A stretch of 64,000 nt of DNA, from contig CAYTBK010000001.1 in assembly GCA_964436005.1 (NCBI GenBank), positions 1 through 64,000 on the forward strand. Reading direction: 5' to 3'. The stretch's first letter is position 1. Each line of letters begins with the position of its first letter. The notes under the pieces were generated by a model. It made no database searches, was not told where the DNA came from, and saw only the letters and a list, made by a program, of their open reading frames with translations. The stretch comes from JAGNHB01 sp964436005 (GTDB lineage: Bacteria; Acidobacteriota; JAAYUB01). Below, piece after piece: positions 27,760 through 36,562 of this stretch. The translations under genes were made by a program, and so were the position numbers.

Positions 27760-27826
27760 GCATCACTTCCGATTCGATGCCACAAACCCTCTTCGCGCTC
27801 TCCGCGCCTTCGCGTGCGCGCGTCGA

Positions 27827-29515
27827 TCACTTCTTGCCCTTGAAAAGGGACTTCATGTCCATTTTCAGGAAATCCTTGAGCTGGGCGCTCTTCTTGGTCG
27901 CGATACCGAGGGCGTGCTTCGCGGTTTCGTTCTCGGGGTCGATCTCCAGCACCCTCTCCCAGTAACGCCGGGCCCTGGACTTGAGCTGAACCTTCTCGTA
28001 GAGGAGGGCCAGTTCCAGAAGGAACTCGATGCGGTTGGGACTGAGCTCCTCGGCCTTCAGCAGCCGCTCCTCCGCCTCCTTCAGCTTCTGGGGGAGCATG
28101 CACAGCGTCTTGCCGAGCATGAACTGGAGTTCCGGCTTCTCCGGCTCCAGCCGCACCGCCTCGCGGAAGTGCTCCATGGCGTCGAAGAACTTCTTCTGCT
28201 TGAACGCTTCCTTGCCGTGGGTGAAGTGCTGCAGCGCCTTGTGCGCCTGGTTCTCGAAGGCGCGCTCCTTCTCCTTGGGCTCGGGCGGGGCTCCCGGCGC
28301 CGAGGCCGGGGCCGCCGCCAGCTTCGGCTGGGGAGGGTGGCGCTCGTCGTACGAGGCCCGCTTCACGGGGTCCTTGAGGGTCTCGTACGCCGTCGTGATG
28401 CCCACGAAGACCGCGTCGACCATCTTCAAAAACTCCGGGTCCTTGATGCTGTGGAACAGGTCGGGGTGGAACTTGCGCGTCCGGTCGAAATACGCCTTCT
28501 TGACTTCCTCCGGGGCGGCCCCGGCCGCCAGGTCCAACACGGCGTAGTAATCGTGCTTCTCCACCAGGATGGCCATGTCGAGGACGTCTTCGCGCACGTC
28601 CTGGGGCACGGTCCCCGCCGGGCTTTCCTTCGGCGGCTCGGCCGGCCGTCGCGGTGGCGGCGCCGGTGCCGGAGGGGGAGCGGGGGGCGCGCTTTCCTCT
28701 TTCCGTTCGGCCGGCCGCGGTTCGGTCCGCCGAGGCGGAGGAGACGGCTCCTCTTTCGAAAAGACCGTTTCCTTCCGCCCCGCTCCGGACGGCCGGGCGG
28801 AACTGGCGCCGAAAGGCGAAGGGCCGGCCGGCCGCGGAGAATCAGGCGCTGCGGACGGCGGGACTTTGATGATGCCAAAAAATTGCAGTAGCAATGCGGT
28901 GCGCAGGGTCAGGTCTTCCGGCAGGGCGCAGCTCAGGACCAGGTCGTGCAACGACAGGCCGTTCTGCAGACGCGTCAGGACGAACGCCTGCTGGGGCGTC
29001 AGTGGAATCCGCGAGGCCCTGGCCATGAAATCGGCCGGGATGTCCAGTTTGCGGGCCAGGTTTCCCAACTGCGCCCGCACGGCCGATTCCGCCAGGCACT
29101 GGGAAAAATAGGCCGACAGGACGGCCGCAGCGGAAATCTTCCCCCCACCCTCCGCGGGTTCCACCGGCGAAATGAGGAACTGGATGGAAACGGATATTCC
29201 GGGCCGGGACAGGTCGGCCAGCGCGCCGGCCAAAAAGCCCACCACTGCGGCCATGGCTTCCCTGGTGCCGGGGAAGGAGGAGAGGGAGGCCCCCTCGGGA
29301 GATTCCCGCGGCAGGGGGCTTTCGCCCAGGGGAGTCACCCCGATGCGGCCCAGGATGTCCGTGTCGAGGGAGACGATCCGCCCTGAGGCCAGCCCCAGGT
29401 GCAACCGCCGATTCTCGAAAGGCATCTCGAGGATTCCGGAGGCGTCGTCCTCGTAGACGTTCTTGACGACCTTCAGGATGCTCCCTTCCGCAATGTCACC
29501 GCTCATCTTTCCCAT
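27827..29515 (-). CDS. DnaJ-domain/TPR protein with N-terminal DUF4388-like region
   Basis: The 562-residue protein is a multi-domain fusion. Residues 1-210 contain a possible DUF4388/PATAN-like segment (ILKVVKNVYEDDASGILEM, LHLGLASGRIVSL). Residues 225-300 are a Pro/Ala/Arg/Glu-rich linker. A J-domain lies at about 320-390, with its HPD tripeptide in RKFHPDLFHS and the ending PVKRASYDERH. TPR-like repeats follow (KEAFKQKKFFDAMEHFREAVRLEPEKPEL and RARRYWERVLEIDPENETA). It probably recruits an Hsp70 to a partner. The ATG at 29515 overlaps the end of lpxD by 20 nt, so the two are coupled. Confidence 0.85.
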   Translation of the reverse strand: MGKMSGDIAEGSILKVVKNVYEDDASGILEMPFENRRLHLGLASGRIVSLDTDILGRIGVTPLGESPLPRESPEGASLSSFPGTREAMAAVVGFLAGALADLSRPGISVSIQFLISPVEPAEGGGKISAAAVLSAYFSQCLAESAVRAQLGNLARKLDIPADFMARASRIPLTPQQAFVLTRLQNGLSLHDLVLSCALPEDLTLRTALLLQFFGIIKVPPSAAPDSPRPAGPSPFGASSARPSGAGRKETVFSKEEPSPPPRRTEPRPAERKEESAPPAPPPAPAPPPRRPAEPPKESPAGTVPQDVREDVLDMAILVEKHDYYAVLDLAAGAAPEEVKKAYFDRTRKFHPDLFHSIKDPEFLKMVDAVFVGITTAYETLKDPVKRASYDERHPPQPKLAAAPASAPGAPPEPKEKERAFENQAHKALQHFTHGKEAFKQKKFFDAMEHFREAVRLEPEKPELQFMLGKTLCMLPQKLKEAEERLLKAEELSPNRIEFLLELALLYEKVQLKSRARRYWERVLEIDPENETAKHALGIATKKSAQLKDFLKMDMKSLFKGKK

Positions 29516-30527
29516 CCAAGGATTCCAGGCGTTTTTCCAGGCTCCGGATCCGCGCCTGCAGTTCCGGGAGCTTCGGGAAAAGGAGCATGGCCCGGATGTA
29601 GAGCTTGCGGTCCGTCGCCGCCCAACCCCACAGCGAACTGCCGGGCGCCACGTCTCCGGGGATGCCGCTCTTGGGGTAGATCTTCGCCCCGTCGCCCACC
29701 TTGCGGTGCCCGACGATCCCGACCTGCCCGGCGATCATGCAGTGAGCGCCGACCTGGGTGCTGCCGGCGATTCCGGTCTGCGACGCGATGACGGTGTCTT
29801 CGCCGACCTGGACCCCGTGGCCGATCTGGATCAGATTGTCGAGCTTCGCGCCCCGCCGGATGATGGTGTCGTCCAAAGCTCCGCGGTCCACGCAGGTGTT
29901 GGCCTGGATCTCCACGTCGTCTTCCAGCACCACTCGCCCCGCCTGCGGGATCTTGTGGAAAACGCCCTTCTCGTCCGGGGCGAAACCGAAACCGTCCGCC
30001 CCGATGATGCAGCCGTTCTGCAGGATTACGCGGTTCCCGAGCACGCAATTCTCCCGGATGACGCAATTGGAGTGGACGAGCACGTCGTCGCCCGCCTCCA
30101 CGCCCGGGTAGACCGTGGAGTTCGGCAGGATGCGGACGCGGTTCCCCAGGCGGGCACCGGCGCCGATGACGACGTGAGCGCCGATGTGGCACGCCTCGCC
30201 CAAGGTCGCCGTGGGGTCGATGACGGCGGACGGGTGGACGAAGGGGCCTTCGGGAAGGGGCTGCGAATAGAAGAGCGGCACGGCCCGCGCATAGGACAGG
30301 TAGGGGTTGTCGGAACGGATGAGGGGCCTTCCCCAGGACGGGGTTTTCCGGCCCACGATGAATGCCCCGGCCCCGGAAGCCTTGGCCTTGGCGATCTGCT
30401 GGTCCTCGACCAGGAAGGAGAGTTGCTCGCCGCCGGCGGATTCCAGGCTCCGGATTCCGCTCAGGTCGGGATCCTCCGGACCTTCGAACGTGCATCCCGC
30501 GGCCACGGCGATTTCGCTCAGTTTCAT
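29496..30527 (-). CDS. lpxD: UDP-3-O-(3-hydroxyacyl)glucosamine N-acyltransferase
   Basis: LpxD adds the N-linked hydroxyacyl chain in lipid A synthesis, so the cell should make a lipid-A-based outer membrane. The 343-residue length is normal. An N-terminal uridine-binding domain (residues 1-100) is followed by about ten left-handed-helix hexapeptide repeats. The catalytic His is expected in IQIGHGVQVGEDT. The C-terminal helix (LPELQARIRSLEKRLESL) is present. AAGGAGGACAG precedes the ATG at 30527. The downstream DnaJ/TPR gene overlaps its end. No other lpx gene is in the window. Confidence 0.95.
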   Translation of the reverse strand: MKLSEIAVAAGCTFEGPEDPDLSGIRSLESAGGEQLSFLVEDQQIAKAKASGAGAFIVGRKTPSWGRPLIRSDNPYLSYARAVPLFYSQPLPEGPFVHPSAVIDPTATLGEACHIGAHVVIGAGARLGNRVRILPNSTVYPGVEAGDDVLVHSNCVIRENCVLGNRVILQNGCIIGADGFGFAPDEKGVFHKIPQAGRVVLEDDVEIQANTCVDRGALDDTIIRRGAKLDNLIQIGHGVQVGEDTVIASQTGIAGSTQVGAHCMIAGQVGIVGHRKVGDGAKIYPKSGIPGDVAPGSSLWGWAATDRKLYIRAMLLFPKLPELQARIRSLEKRLESLDGKDER

Positions 30528-30570
30528 GCTCTGTCCTCCTTCCCCGGTGTCTGTGTGCGGCTGACTACGC

Positions 30571-30576
30571 ATTATA
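30571..30576 (-). promoter_or_regulatory. -10 element for lpxD
   Basis: TATAAT on the minus strand lies 43 nt before the lpxD ATG. The -35 is weak. Confidence 0.45.
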
Positions 30577-30633
30577 CACGGAGAGAGAAATCTTGCGGGA
30601 TGAGAAAAGAAGGCCTTCCTCCTCCGAAATGGA

Positions 30634-30671
30634 AATCGCCGCCCTGCGCGGTCCTGCGCAAGACGGCGATT
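30634..30671 (-). terminator. Hairpin between rubredoxin and lpxD
   Basis: AATCGCCG pairs with CGGCGATT, and the loop contains a nested TGCGC/GCGCA pair, making a cruciform-like stem-loop. It lies downstream of the rubredoxin gene and is followed on the minus strand by TCCATTTC. It is likely a terminator isolating lpxD. Confidence 0.4.
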
Positions 30672-30707
30672 CGGGACCTCCCGCCGGCCATCCGACGGCC
30701 GGAAGGC

Positions 30708-30869
30708 TCAGTCCGCCGGTTCGAAGTCGCCTTTCCCGACGCCGCACTCGGGGCAAACCCAGTCGTCCGGCAGGTCTTCGAACGACGTGCCCGGGGGGAT
30801 GCTGGAGTCAGGATCGCCCACGGCCGGGTCATACACGTAACCACAGATCGAACACACGTACTTCTTCAT
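30708..30869 (-). CDS. Rubredoxin
   Basis: The 53-residue iron protein has the two CxxCG-type motifs CSICGY (residues 6-11) and CPECGV (about 39-44), which bind a single Fe. It also has the conserved DP..G.PPGT.F..LP..W core. Rubredoxin passes electrons to flavodiiron proteins. The gene for such a protein ends 109 nt upstream on the same strand, so the two probably form an oxygen- or NO-reducing system. The ATG at 30869 follows GAGGCCCG. Confidence 0.95.
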   Translation of the reverse strand: MKKYVCSICGYVYDPAVGDPDSSIPPGTSFEDLPDDWVCPECGVGKGDFEPAD

Positions 30870-30978
30870 CGGGCCTCCTCGCGATTGGTTTGTGCTCAAA
30901 GGATCCCCAAGGATCCCGGGGAAAATGTTTCGATGACCCGGACGGGGAAAAGATTCATCCCCGCCCCGGTGTTCCGGC

Positions 30979-32184
30979 TCAGGCCGGGGACCCCGTCAAC
31001 CGCCGGGCGATCATCCGTCCCAGCTCGACGCAGGGGAGGAGCGCCTCGGCCGAAGGAACGTACTGGACCTGTATGCCTTCCCCCACCAGCTCGACGCCCA
31101 TGGCCTTCAACTGCTCGTCCAGCTGCTGGACGGTCTTCCCGGACCACCCGTAAGAGCCGAAGGAGGCCCCCACCAGGCCCTTCCGCTTCAGCCCCCTGAG
31201 GTAGCACAGGACGTCCGCCACGGTGGGGAACATCTGGTTGTTGAGGGTGGGCGACCCGACGACGAGGGCGCCCGCCTCCAGGATCTCGGTGGCCACATCG
31301 CTCCGGTGGCTCCCGGACAGCGGCATGAGCCTGGGCAGCGCCCCGCCGGCGGCCAGGCCCTCCTCGACGGCCCGGGCCATCTTCTCGGTGCTCCCCCACA
31401 TGGTGTCGTACACCACGACGGCCTTGCGGGTGGGCTTCTGGCTGGCCCACCCCACGTAAAGGTCCAGGATGCGCCCGGTGTCCTGCCGCCAGATCGGCCC
31501 ATGGTCGGGCGCGATGACGTCCAACCGCAGCCCGCTGGCGACCACCTTCTCGGCCAGCTTGAGCACCAGCGGCGAGTAGGGCAGCAGGATGTTCCCGTAG
31601 TAGCGGGCGGCCTCCTCGCGCAGCAGTTTCTCGTCCATCTCGTCGGCGAAGCGTTGGGCGGAGGCCAGGTGCATGCCGAACCCGTCCTGGGAGAAGAGCA
31701 GGTTCCGCTCGGGGAGGTAGGAGAACATGCTGTCCGGCCAGTGGAGCATCCGCGTTTCCATGAAGTGGAACGTGAACCCGCCGGCGTCGAAGACGGAACC
31801 TTCCGCCACCGCCTCGAGCCCCGGGATGGCCCCGAAGTGCATGGTCAGGGCCTTCACGCCCTGCTCCGAGGCCAGGATCCGCTCGGGCCGGATCGCCGCC
31901 GCCGCTTCGGGCAGGCAGCCCGAGTGGTCCATTTCCGCGTGGTGCGAAATGATGACGTCGATGGAGGCCGGGTCCACCACCGAGGCCACCCGGGCCATCA
32001 TCTCGCCGAAGAAGGGTTTCTTCACCGTGTCGATGAGGACCGTCTTCTTGCCCTGGACGAGGAAGGCGTTGTAGGTGGTGCCGCGCTTGGTGGCGTAGCC
32101 GTGGAAGTCGCGAACGCCCCAGTCCACCGCGCCCACCCAGTGGATCCCCTCGACCACCTTCACCGCGTTGAAAACATTGGCCAT
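30979..32184 (-). CDS. Flavodiiron protein (rubredoxin:oxygen/NO oxidoreductase)
   Basis: The 401-residue protein reduces O2 to water or NO to N2O in the cytoplasm and protects anaerobes. An N-terminal metallo-beta-lactamase-like domain carries the di-iron ligands in SHHAEMDHSG (about 82-91), the downstream FHFMETRMLHWPDSM and the late APDHGPIW. A flavodoxin domain (about 255-400) follows, with VVVYDTMWGSTEKMA as the FMN phosphate loop and SYGWSGK. GGGGGAGATTCGAG precedes the ATG at 32184. The rubredoxin gene follows. There is no rubredoxin or NADH-oxidase fusion, so it is a class A enzyme. Confidence 0.94.
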   Translation of the reverse strand: MANVFNAVKVVEGIHWVGAVDWGVRDFHGYATKRGTTYNAFLVQGKKTVLIDTVKKPFFGEMMARVASVVDPASIDVIISHHAEMDHSGCLPEAAAAIRPERILASEQGVKALTMHFGAIPGLEAVAEGSVFDAGGFTFHFMETRMLHWPDSMFSYLPERNLLFSQDGFGMHLASAQRFADEMDEKLLREEAARYYGNILLPYSPLVLKLAEKVVASGLRLDVIAPDHGPIWRQDTGRILDLYVGWASQKPTRKAVVVYDTMWGSTEKMARAVEEGLAAGGALPRLMPLSGSHRSDVATEILEAGALVVGSPTLNNQMFPTVADVLCYLRGLKRKGLVGASFGSYGWSGKTVQQLDEQLKAMGVELVGEGIQVQYVPSAEALLPCVELGRMIARRLTGSPA

Positions 32185-32236
32185 GACTCGAATCTCCCCC
32201 TTGTTGACGTTGGGCACCGGTGCCGTTCGAAAGGGG

Positions 32237-32242
32237 ATTATA
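32237..32242 (-). promoter_or_regulatory. -10 element for the flavodiiron/rubredoxin operon
   Basis: TATAAT on the minus strand, about 53 nt before the ATG at 32184. The -35 is weak. Confidence 0.45.
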
Positions 32243-32447
32243 CCCGCGGCGGCGCCCCGCCGCAACAGGGCGCCGCGCGAATGGGGGCCGTCGGCCGTAC
32301 CGCCGGCCCGCCTTGATGCAATGCGCGCCCAGGCTGGTGGTCCGGTTCCCTTTGATGTGTCTGTGTCTTGGTGGCAAAGTGGCCCGGGTACCCCCGAAAC
32401 GCCGCCCCGTCGCCCTACCCTGAAAAAAAGCGAAAAAGCGAAATGAA

Positions 32448-32477
32448 TTGCATTGCACGGAGAAATCCGCTTATACT
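32448..32477 (+). promoter_or_regulatory. Promoter of fabH
   Basis: TTGCAT (32448-32453) and TATACT (32472-32477) are 18 nt apart. The predicted leader is about 30 nt. Confidence 0.5.
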
Positions 32478-32513
32478 TCGTGTTTGATTTTGTTTGAGCG
32501 AGGTTTTAGCACC

Positions 32514-33515
32514 GTGAACGAACCAAAAGTCAAGATTTCCGCCATCGAGATGTTCATCCCCGAAAAAGTCCTCAACAACAAGGACTTCGAGCGGATGGTG
32601 GACACGACCGACGAATGGATCATGGAGCGCACCGGCATCCGGGAGCGCCACGTGGTGGACCGGGAGAAAGGCGAGACGAACTCCGACCTGGCCGCCGGCG
32701 CCATCCGCAAACTCTGCGAAAAGCGCGGCATCTCCCCGCTGGACATCGACATGATCATCATCTGCTCGGTCACCCCGGACATGTTCTTCCCCTGCACCGC
32801 CTGCCTGGTCCAGGAGAAGATCGGGGCCAAGAACGCCTGGGGCTTCGACCTTTCCGGCGCCTGCTCCGGCTTCCTCTTCGGCCTGGCCGTCGGCGAGAAG
32901 TTCGTCCGCACCGGGACGCACCGCAAGGTGGTGGTGGTCGGGTCGGAAGTCATGTCCTCCATCATCGACTACACGGACCGCGCCACATGCGTGCTGTTCG
33001 GCGACGCGGCCGGCGCCGCCCTGCTGGAACCGGCCGAGGACGGCGAGGTCGGGATCGTGGACACCATGCAGCGCTGCAACGGGGCCGGCGGCAAGTTCCT
33101 CTACATGCCGGCCGGCGGCAGCATGAACCCCTCCTCCCACGAAACCGTGGACAAGAAGATGCACTACGTCCACCAGGAAGGCCGCCAGGTGTTCAAGGCC
33201 GCCGTGGTGGAAATGGCCGACATCACGGAAAAGATCATCAAGAAACACAACCTGACCCCGGCCGACATCAAGCTGTTCGTCCCCCACCAGGCGAACCTGC
33301 GCATCATCGCCTCCTGCCAGGAAAAGCTCGGCCTGCGCGACGACCAGGTCATCACCAACATCGACCGTTACGGCAACACGACCTCCGCCACCATCCCCAT
33401 CTGCCTGGTGGAAGCCTCCCGCGACGGCCGTATCCAGAAGGGCGACTGGGTTGTCCTGGCGGCCTTCGGCGCCGGCTTCACCTGGGCCAGCGTCCTGCTG
33501 CGCTGGGAAATTTAG
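32514..33515 (+). CDS. fabH: Beta-ketoacyl-ACP synthase III
   Basis: FabH condenses acyl-CoA with malonyl-ACP to start fatty-acid synthesis. The 333-residue protein has the Cys-His-Asn triad: Cys in LSGACSGFLFGL (about residue 119), His in VPHQANLRII (about 256) and Asn in NIDRYGNTTSATIP (about 286). The N-terminal FIPEKVLNNKDFE and TDEWIMERTGIRER are family hallmarks. The GTG at 32514 is chosen from the GAGG upstream and the length of homologues. It is a single-gene unit between a promoter and a strong terminator, and no other fab gene is near. A FabH-like role in secondary lipids is possible. Confidence 0.93.
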   Translation: MNEPKVKISAIEMFIPEKVLNNKDFERMVDTTDEWIMERTGIRERHVVDREKGETNSDLAAGAIRKLCEKRGISPLDIDMIIICSVTPDMFFPCTACLVQEKIGAKNAWGFDLSGACSGFLFGLAVGEKFVRTGTHRKVVVVGSEVMSSIIDYTDRATCVLFGDAAGAALLEPAEDGEVGIVDTMQRCNGAGGKFLYMPAGGSMNPSSHETVDKKMHYVHQEGRQVFKAAVVEMADITEKIIKKHNLTPADIKLFVPHQANLRIIASCQEKLGLRDDQVITNIDRYGNTTSATIPICLVEASRDGRIQKGDWVVLAAFGAGFTWASVLLRWEI

Positions 33516-33537
33516 TTACATCAATTATTTAAAGCAC

Positions 33538-33575
33538 AAAGAAAGCGTCGCCCGAGCGACGCTTTCTTTCTTTTG
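33538..33575 (+). terminator. Rho-independent terminator of fabH
   Basis: A perfect 14-bp stem (AAAGAAAGCGTCGC with GCGACGCTTTCTTT) has a CCGA loop and is followed by CTTTTG. Confidence 0.92.
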
Positions 33576-33709
33576 CACGCCAGAAGGTAAAGAAGCGGGT
33601 AGACAAAGACGCAAGACCCACATCGCAACCGGGTCATTACTTCCGAGGCGATGGCCAGGCGGGGCAACGGGACGGGAATCTCTCGTTTCGACGCTGTAAG
33701 TCTTTTGTC

Positions 33710-33738
33710 TTGACAGTAAACAGCAGAACGCTTAGAGT
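33710..33738 (+). promoter_or_regulatory. Promoter of the plus-strand polysaccharide operon
   Basis: A perfect TTGACA (33710-33715) and TAGAGT (33733-33738) are separated by 17 nt, the best -35 in the window. It lies about 105 nt before the first glycosyltransferase gene. Confidence 0.7.
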
Positions 33739-33842
33739 GCGCCTTTGCAGTCAACGGATCCCCATGGAAGACCAGGCCGCTAGGATATGGGCGATTCGAG
33801 CCGGTTAGCGGCGGTTCCTGTTTTTCTGGAAGCAACCCGACC

Positions 33843-35015
33843 ATGCCAAGCGACAATCCAGCCAAAGTCTGCCATTTTTCCAGTGTTCACAACAATATGG
33901 ACACTCGCCTGTTTCATCGCGAGTGCGTCAGCCTGGCCCGCTGGTACAACGTGACCGCCATCGGCCTGGGAACGGGAGAAGAAACCTGCCATGGAGTGCG
34001 CCTGGTCGGTCTCTGCAAACCGCGCAACCGCCTGTTCCGGATGATTCGGACCACGCATCAGGCATACCTCCAGGCCCGGCGGATGGAAGCAGACCTGTAC
34101 CATTTCCACGACCCGGAACTGATCCCCTGGGCCTGGCGCCTGCACCGGAGCGGGAAACCGGTCGTGTACGACATTCACGAAAACATGTTCGAAAGCCTCA
34201 AAAGCAAAGACTGGCTCCCGTTCAAGACATTCTTTTCCTGGTGCTATGCGCGCATGGAAGCCTGGGCCGCCCGGCGTTTCCATTTCGTTCTGGCGGAGCG
34301 TTCCTACCAGGATGTTTACAAAATAAAATACCCGTGGAAGGGTTGCACCTTGGTCCAAAATTTCACCCCCCCGGGTTTCCTACATCATTACCAAAAGACC
34401 AAACGTCCGGTAGACCCCCTGCAGATCTTCTACATGGGGAGTCTTGACTCGTCCTACTGCCTCGAACCCATGCTGGACTCCATCCGAGAACTCCGTCGCC
34501 GGCACCGTCCCGTCCGGTTGATATTGGTGGGGCGTTTGGAGAATCCTCTGCGTGCAGCAATGGAGCAACGATGTTGCCAACATGGGATCGGGGACCTCGT
34601 CGAGTTCTGCGGGCACCTCGATTTCCAACAAGGCTACGCCAGGTCCGTGGACTGCGCCTGCGGCTACTGTTTTGTTGGAGACAACGCCAACATGACGGAA
34701 TCGGTCCCCCGCAAACTCTACGAGTACCTGCAAGTCGGATTGCCGGTCATCAGTTCAGGCTTCCCCTTGTATCGGTCGATCGTGGAGTCCAACAACCTGG
34801 GCGTCTGCATACCGGAATGCACGGGCAACGCCATCGCCGATGCCGTGGAGCAGTTGGTGAGCGACCCGGATGAACTGAACCGGAAAGCCGCCAATGCAGT
34901 GTGGACCAGTGAAAACCGATACGATTGGGAGACCCAGGCCCAAAAGCTGCGGGACTTGTACCAGGCGATCCTGACCGTTCGCAGGCGTGAGCATCCCGCC
35001 GGAACATGCCGGTAG
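33843..35015 (+). CDS. Family 4 glycosyltransferase (GT-B fold)
   Basis: The 390-residue cytoplasmic enzyme is the first gene of the polysaccharide operon. The N-terminal acceptor domain contains VCHFSSVHNNMDTRLF and LYHFHDPELIPWAWRL, typical of GT4 enzymes. The C-terminal donor domain has IFYMGSLDS, IRLILVGRLE-type strands and the nucleotide-binding stretch ESVPRKLYEYLQVGLPVISSG (about 300-320), containing the conserved acidic residue of E(x7)E-like motifs. It should transfer a nucleotide-activated sugar to a lipid-linked glycan; donor and linkage are unknown. Confidence 0.88.
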   Translation: MPSDNPAKVCHFSSVHNNMDTRLFHRECVSLARWYNVTAIGLGTGEETCHGVRLVGLCKPRNRLFRMIRTTHQAYLQARRMEADLYHFHDPELIPWAWRLHRSGKPVVYDIHENMFESLKSKDWLPFKTFFSWCYARMEAWAARRFHFVLAERSYQDVYKIKYPWKGCTLVQNFTPPGFLHHYQKTKRPVDPLQIFYMGSLDSSYCLEPMLDSIRELRRRHRPVRLILVGRLENPLRAAMEQRCCQHGIGDLVEFCGHLDFQQGYARSVDCACGYCFVGDNANMTESVPRKLYEYLQVGLPVISSGFPLYRSIVESNNLGVCIPECTGNAIADAVEQLVSDPDELNRKAANAVWTSENRYDWETQAQKLRDLYQAILTVRRREHPAGTCR

Positions 35016-35055
35016 GGCCGCTGGATCAACCGATGGGATCCTCTCGCAACACGAC

Positions 35056-36561
35056 ATGAACACGGAAATAGCCGGTTTTGCGGGAATGATGAAGGCCAGT
35101 GGCTTGACGGGCGCGGGCAAGCTGGCAGATACATTTCTCCGGTATCTGACGCTGCTCGCCATGGCCCGCATGCTGGGCGCCGAGGCTTTGGGGATATTCA
35201 TTCTGGCACGCACCACAGCCATGTCGCTCAGTACCGTGGGAAGCCTGGGAATGGGCTACGGCGCGGTGCAGCAGATCGCCTTCCATTCGGCCCGGAAAGA
35301 CGAGGACAGCGTCCAACAGTGCCTCCGGATCGTCCTGTTGCTTCCCCTGCTGTGCAGCGTGGCCGTCGCCCTGGCCTTGTATGGATGCTCCGGCACCATC
35401 GCCCAGACTCTGTTCCACAAGCCCGCCCTGGCGATTCCGCTGCGTTTCCTGGCTGTTTCTGTGCCCCTCATGACCTTTGCGTACATCCTCCTGGAAGCTT
35501 TGCGCGGTTTCCATTCAATCGCCCAGCGGGTGGTCCTGGAGTTCTACCTCCTCCCCCTCTCGAATCTCGCCTTCCTGTTTCTGTTCTATGCTTTTGGTTG
35601 GCGTCTCGAAGCGGCCGTGATGTCGTTCACCCTTTCATACTTCGTCACCGCTCTGGCCGCCTGGCGCCATTTCCGACCGATGTTTCGGCGGAAAAGTCCG
35701 CACGCCCTTTTCAAAAAGGATTTTTTCTGGAGCTTTTTCCGTTTTTCCCTTCCCCTCACCTTCCTGAACCTTTTTCTGGAGATCAGGCTGCGAATCGATG
35801 TGCTCCTGCTGGGCATGCTGCGCACGGCGGCCGACACCAGCGTGTATTTCGTCGGGGTGCGCCTCGGGTATTTTCTCTCCATCCCGCTACAAGCCTCACA
35901 CATGGTTTTCGCGCCCATGATTTCCAGCGACTACGCCCGGGGAGACGTCTCTCGCATCGAATCCAACTACAAGAACATCACCAAGATGTTATTCATCGGA
36001 AGCATGTTCTGCGGAGGTTTCGTTTTACTTTTCTCCCGGGAATTCCTGACCCTGTTCGGAGAAGACTTCATCCGGGGCCTGGACGTCGTGGTGCTGGTCT
36101 GCTTAGGGCAGATCGTGAAAACCGCCATTGGCAACGCGGGCCCGATGCTGGTCATGATCGGGAAGTCCACCGCCAACCTGGCGGTCATGATTTTCACCTT
36201 GACCCTCCTGGTCCTGCTGAACCTGCTTCTCATCCCATGGTTGGGGCTGACGGGGGCCGGCATCGCCAATTTCACCGCCGTGACCTTTTCCAGCGTGCTG
36301 GAAGTCTGCCTCGTCTACCATTACCTGCACATCCATCCTTTCCGCCGGGATTTTCTGAAACCGGTGGCCGCGGCAGTCACGTCGGCCGCCCTGGTGTTCG
36401 CCGTCAAACAAGCCCTTCCATCCGGCAATTTCTGGACGGTCGCTTCGATGGCACTGTTTTGCCTCCTGTACGCCACCAGCCTCGCTCTGCTACAATTCAC
36501 GCCTCAGGAACGCGACCTGCTGGCAGCGTTGAAGCGCAAAGCGCTCAAATGGACGAGGTGA
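35056..36561 (+). CDS. Polysaccharide flippase (Wzx/MATE-like)
   Basis: The 501-residue protein has 12-14 hydrophobic segments across its whole length and few charged loops, the layout of oligosaccharide flippases that move undecaprenyl-linked repeat units to the periplasm. The N-terminal GLTGAGKLADTFLRYLTLLAMARMLGAEALGIF segment is typical of this family, as is the C-terminal region GLTGAGIANFTAV. ATG 35056 is preferred; a GTG at 34987 overlapping the previous gene is possible but gives a polar N-terminal extension. It ends 1 nt before the next ATG, so the genes are coupled. Confidence 0.88.
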   Translation: MNTEIAGFAGMMKASGLTGAGKLADTFLRYLTLLAMARMLGAEALGIFILARTTAMSLSTVGSLGMGYGAVQQIAFHSARKDEDSVQQCLRIVLLLPLLCSVAVALALYGCSGTIAQTLFHKPALAIPLRFLAVSVPLMTFAYILLEALRGFHSIAQRVVLEFYLLPLSNLAFLFLFYAFGWRLEAAVMSFTLSYFVTALAAWRHFRPMFRRKSPHALFKKDFFWSFFRFSLPLTFLNLFLEIRLRIDVLLLGMLRTAADTSVYFVGVRLGYFLSIPLQASHMVFAPMISSDYARGDVSRIESNYKNITKMLFIGSMFCGGFVLLFSREFLTLFGEDFIRGLDVVVLVCLGQIVKTAIGNAGPMLVMIGKSTANLAVMIFTLTLLVLLNLLLIPWLGLTGAGIANFTAVTFSSVLEVCLVYHYLHIHPFRRDFLKPVAAAVTSAALVFAVKQALPSGNFWTVASMALFCLLYATSLALLQFTPQERDLLAALKRKALKWTR

Positions 36562-36562
36562 C

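Larger units (their letters stand above)
32185..32513. other. Divergent intergenic region between the flavodiiron gene and fabH
   Basis: It contains a minus-strand TATAAT (32237-32242) about 53 nt before the flavodiiron ATG, the fabH promoter at 32448-32477, and a degenerate CTTGGTGGCAAAG motif near 32369 that resembles repeats elsewhere in the window. No gene is seen. Confidence 0.6.
33516..33842. other. Intergenic region between fabH and the polysaccharide cluster
   Basis: It holds the fabH terminator (33538-33575) and a promoter for the next operon (33710-33738). About 130 nt between them have no recognisable feature. Base composition becomes more AT-rich here. Confidence 0.6.
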
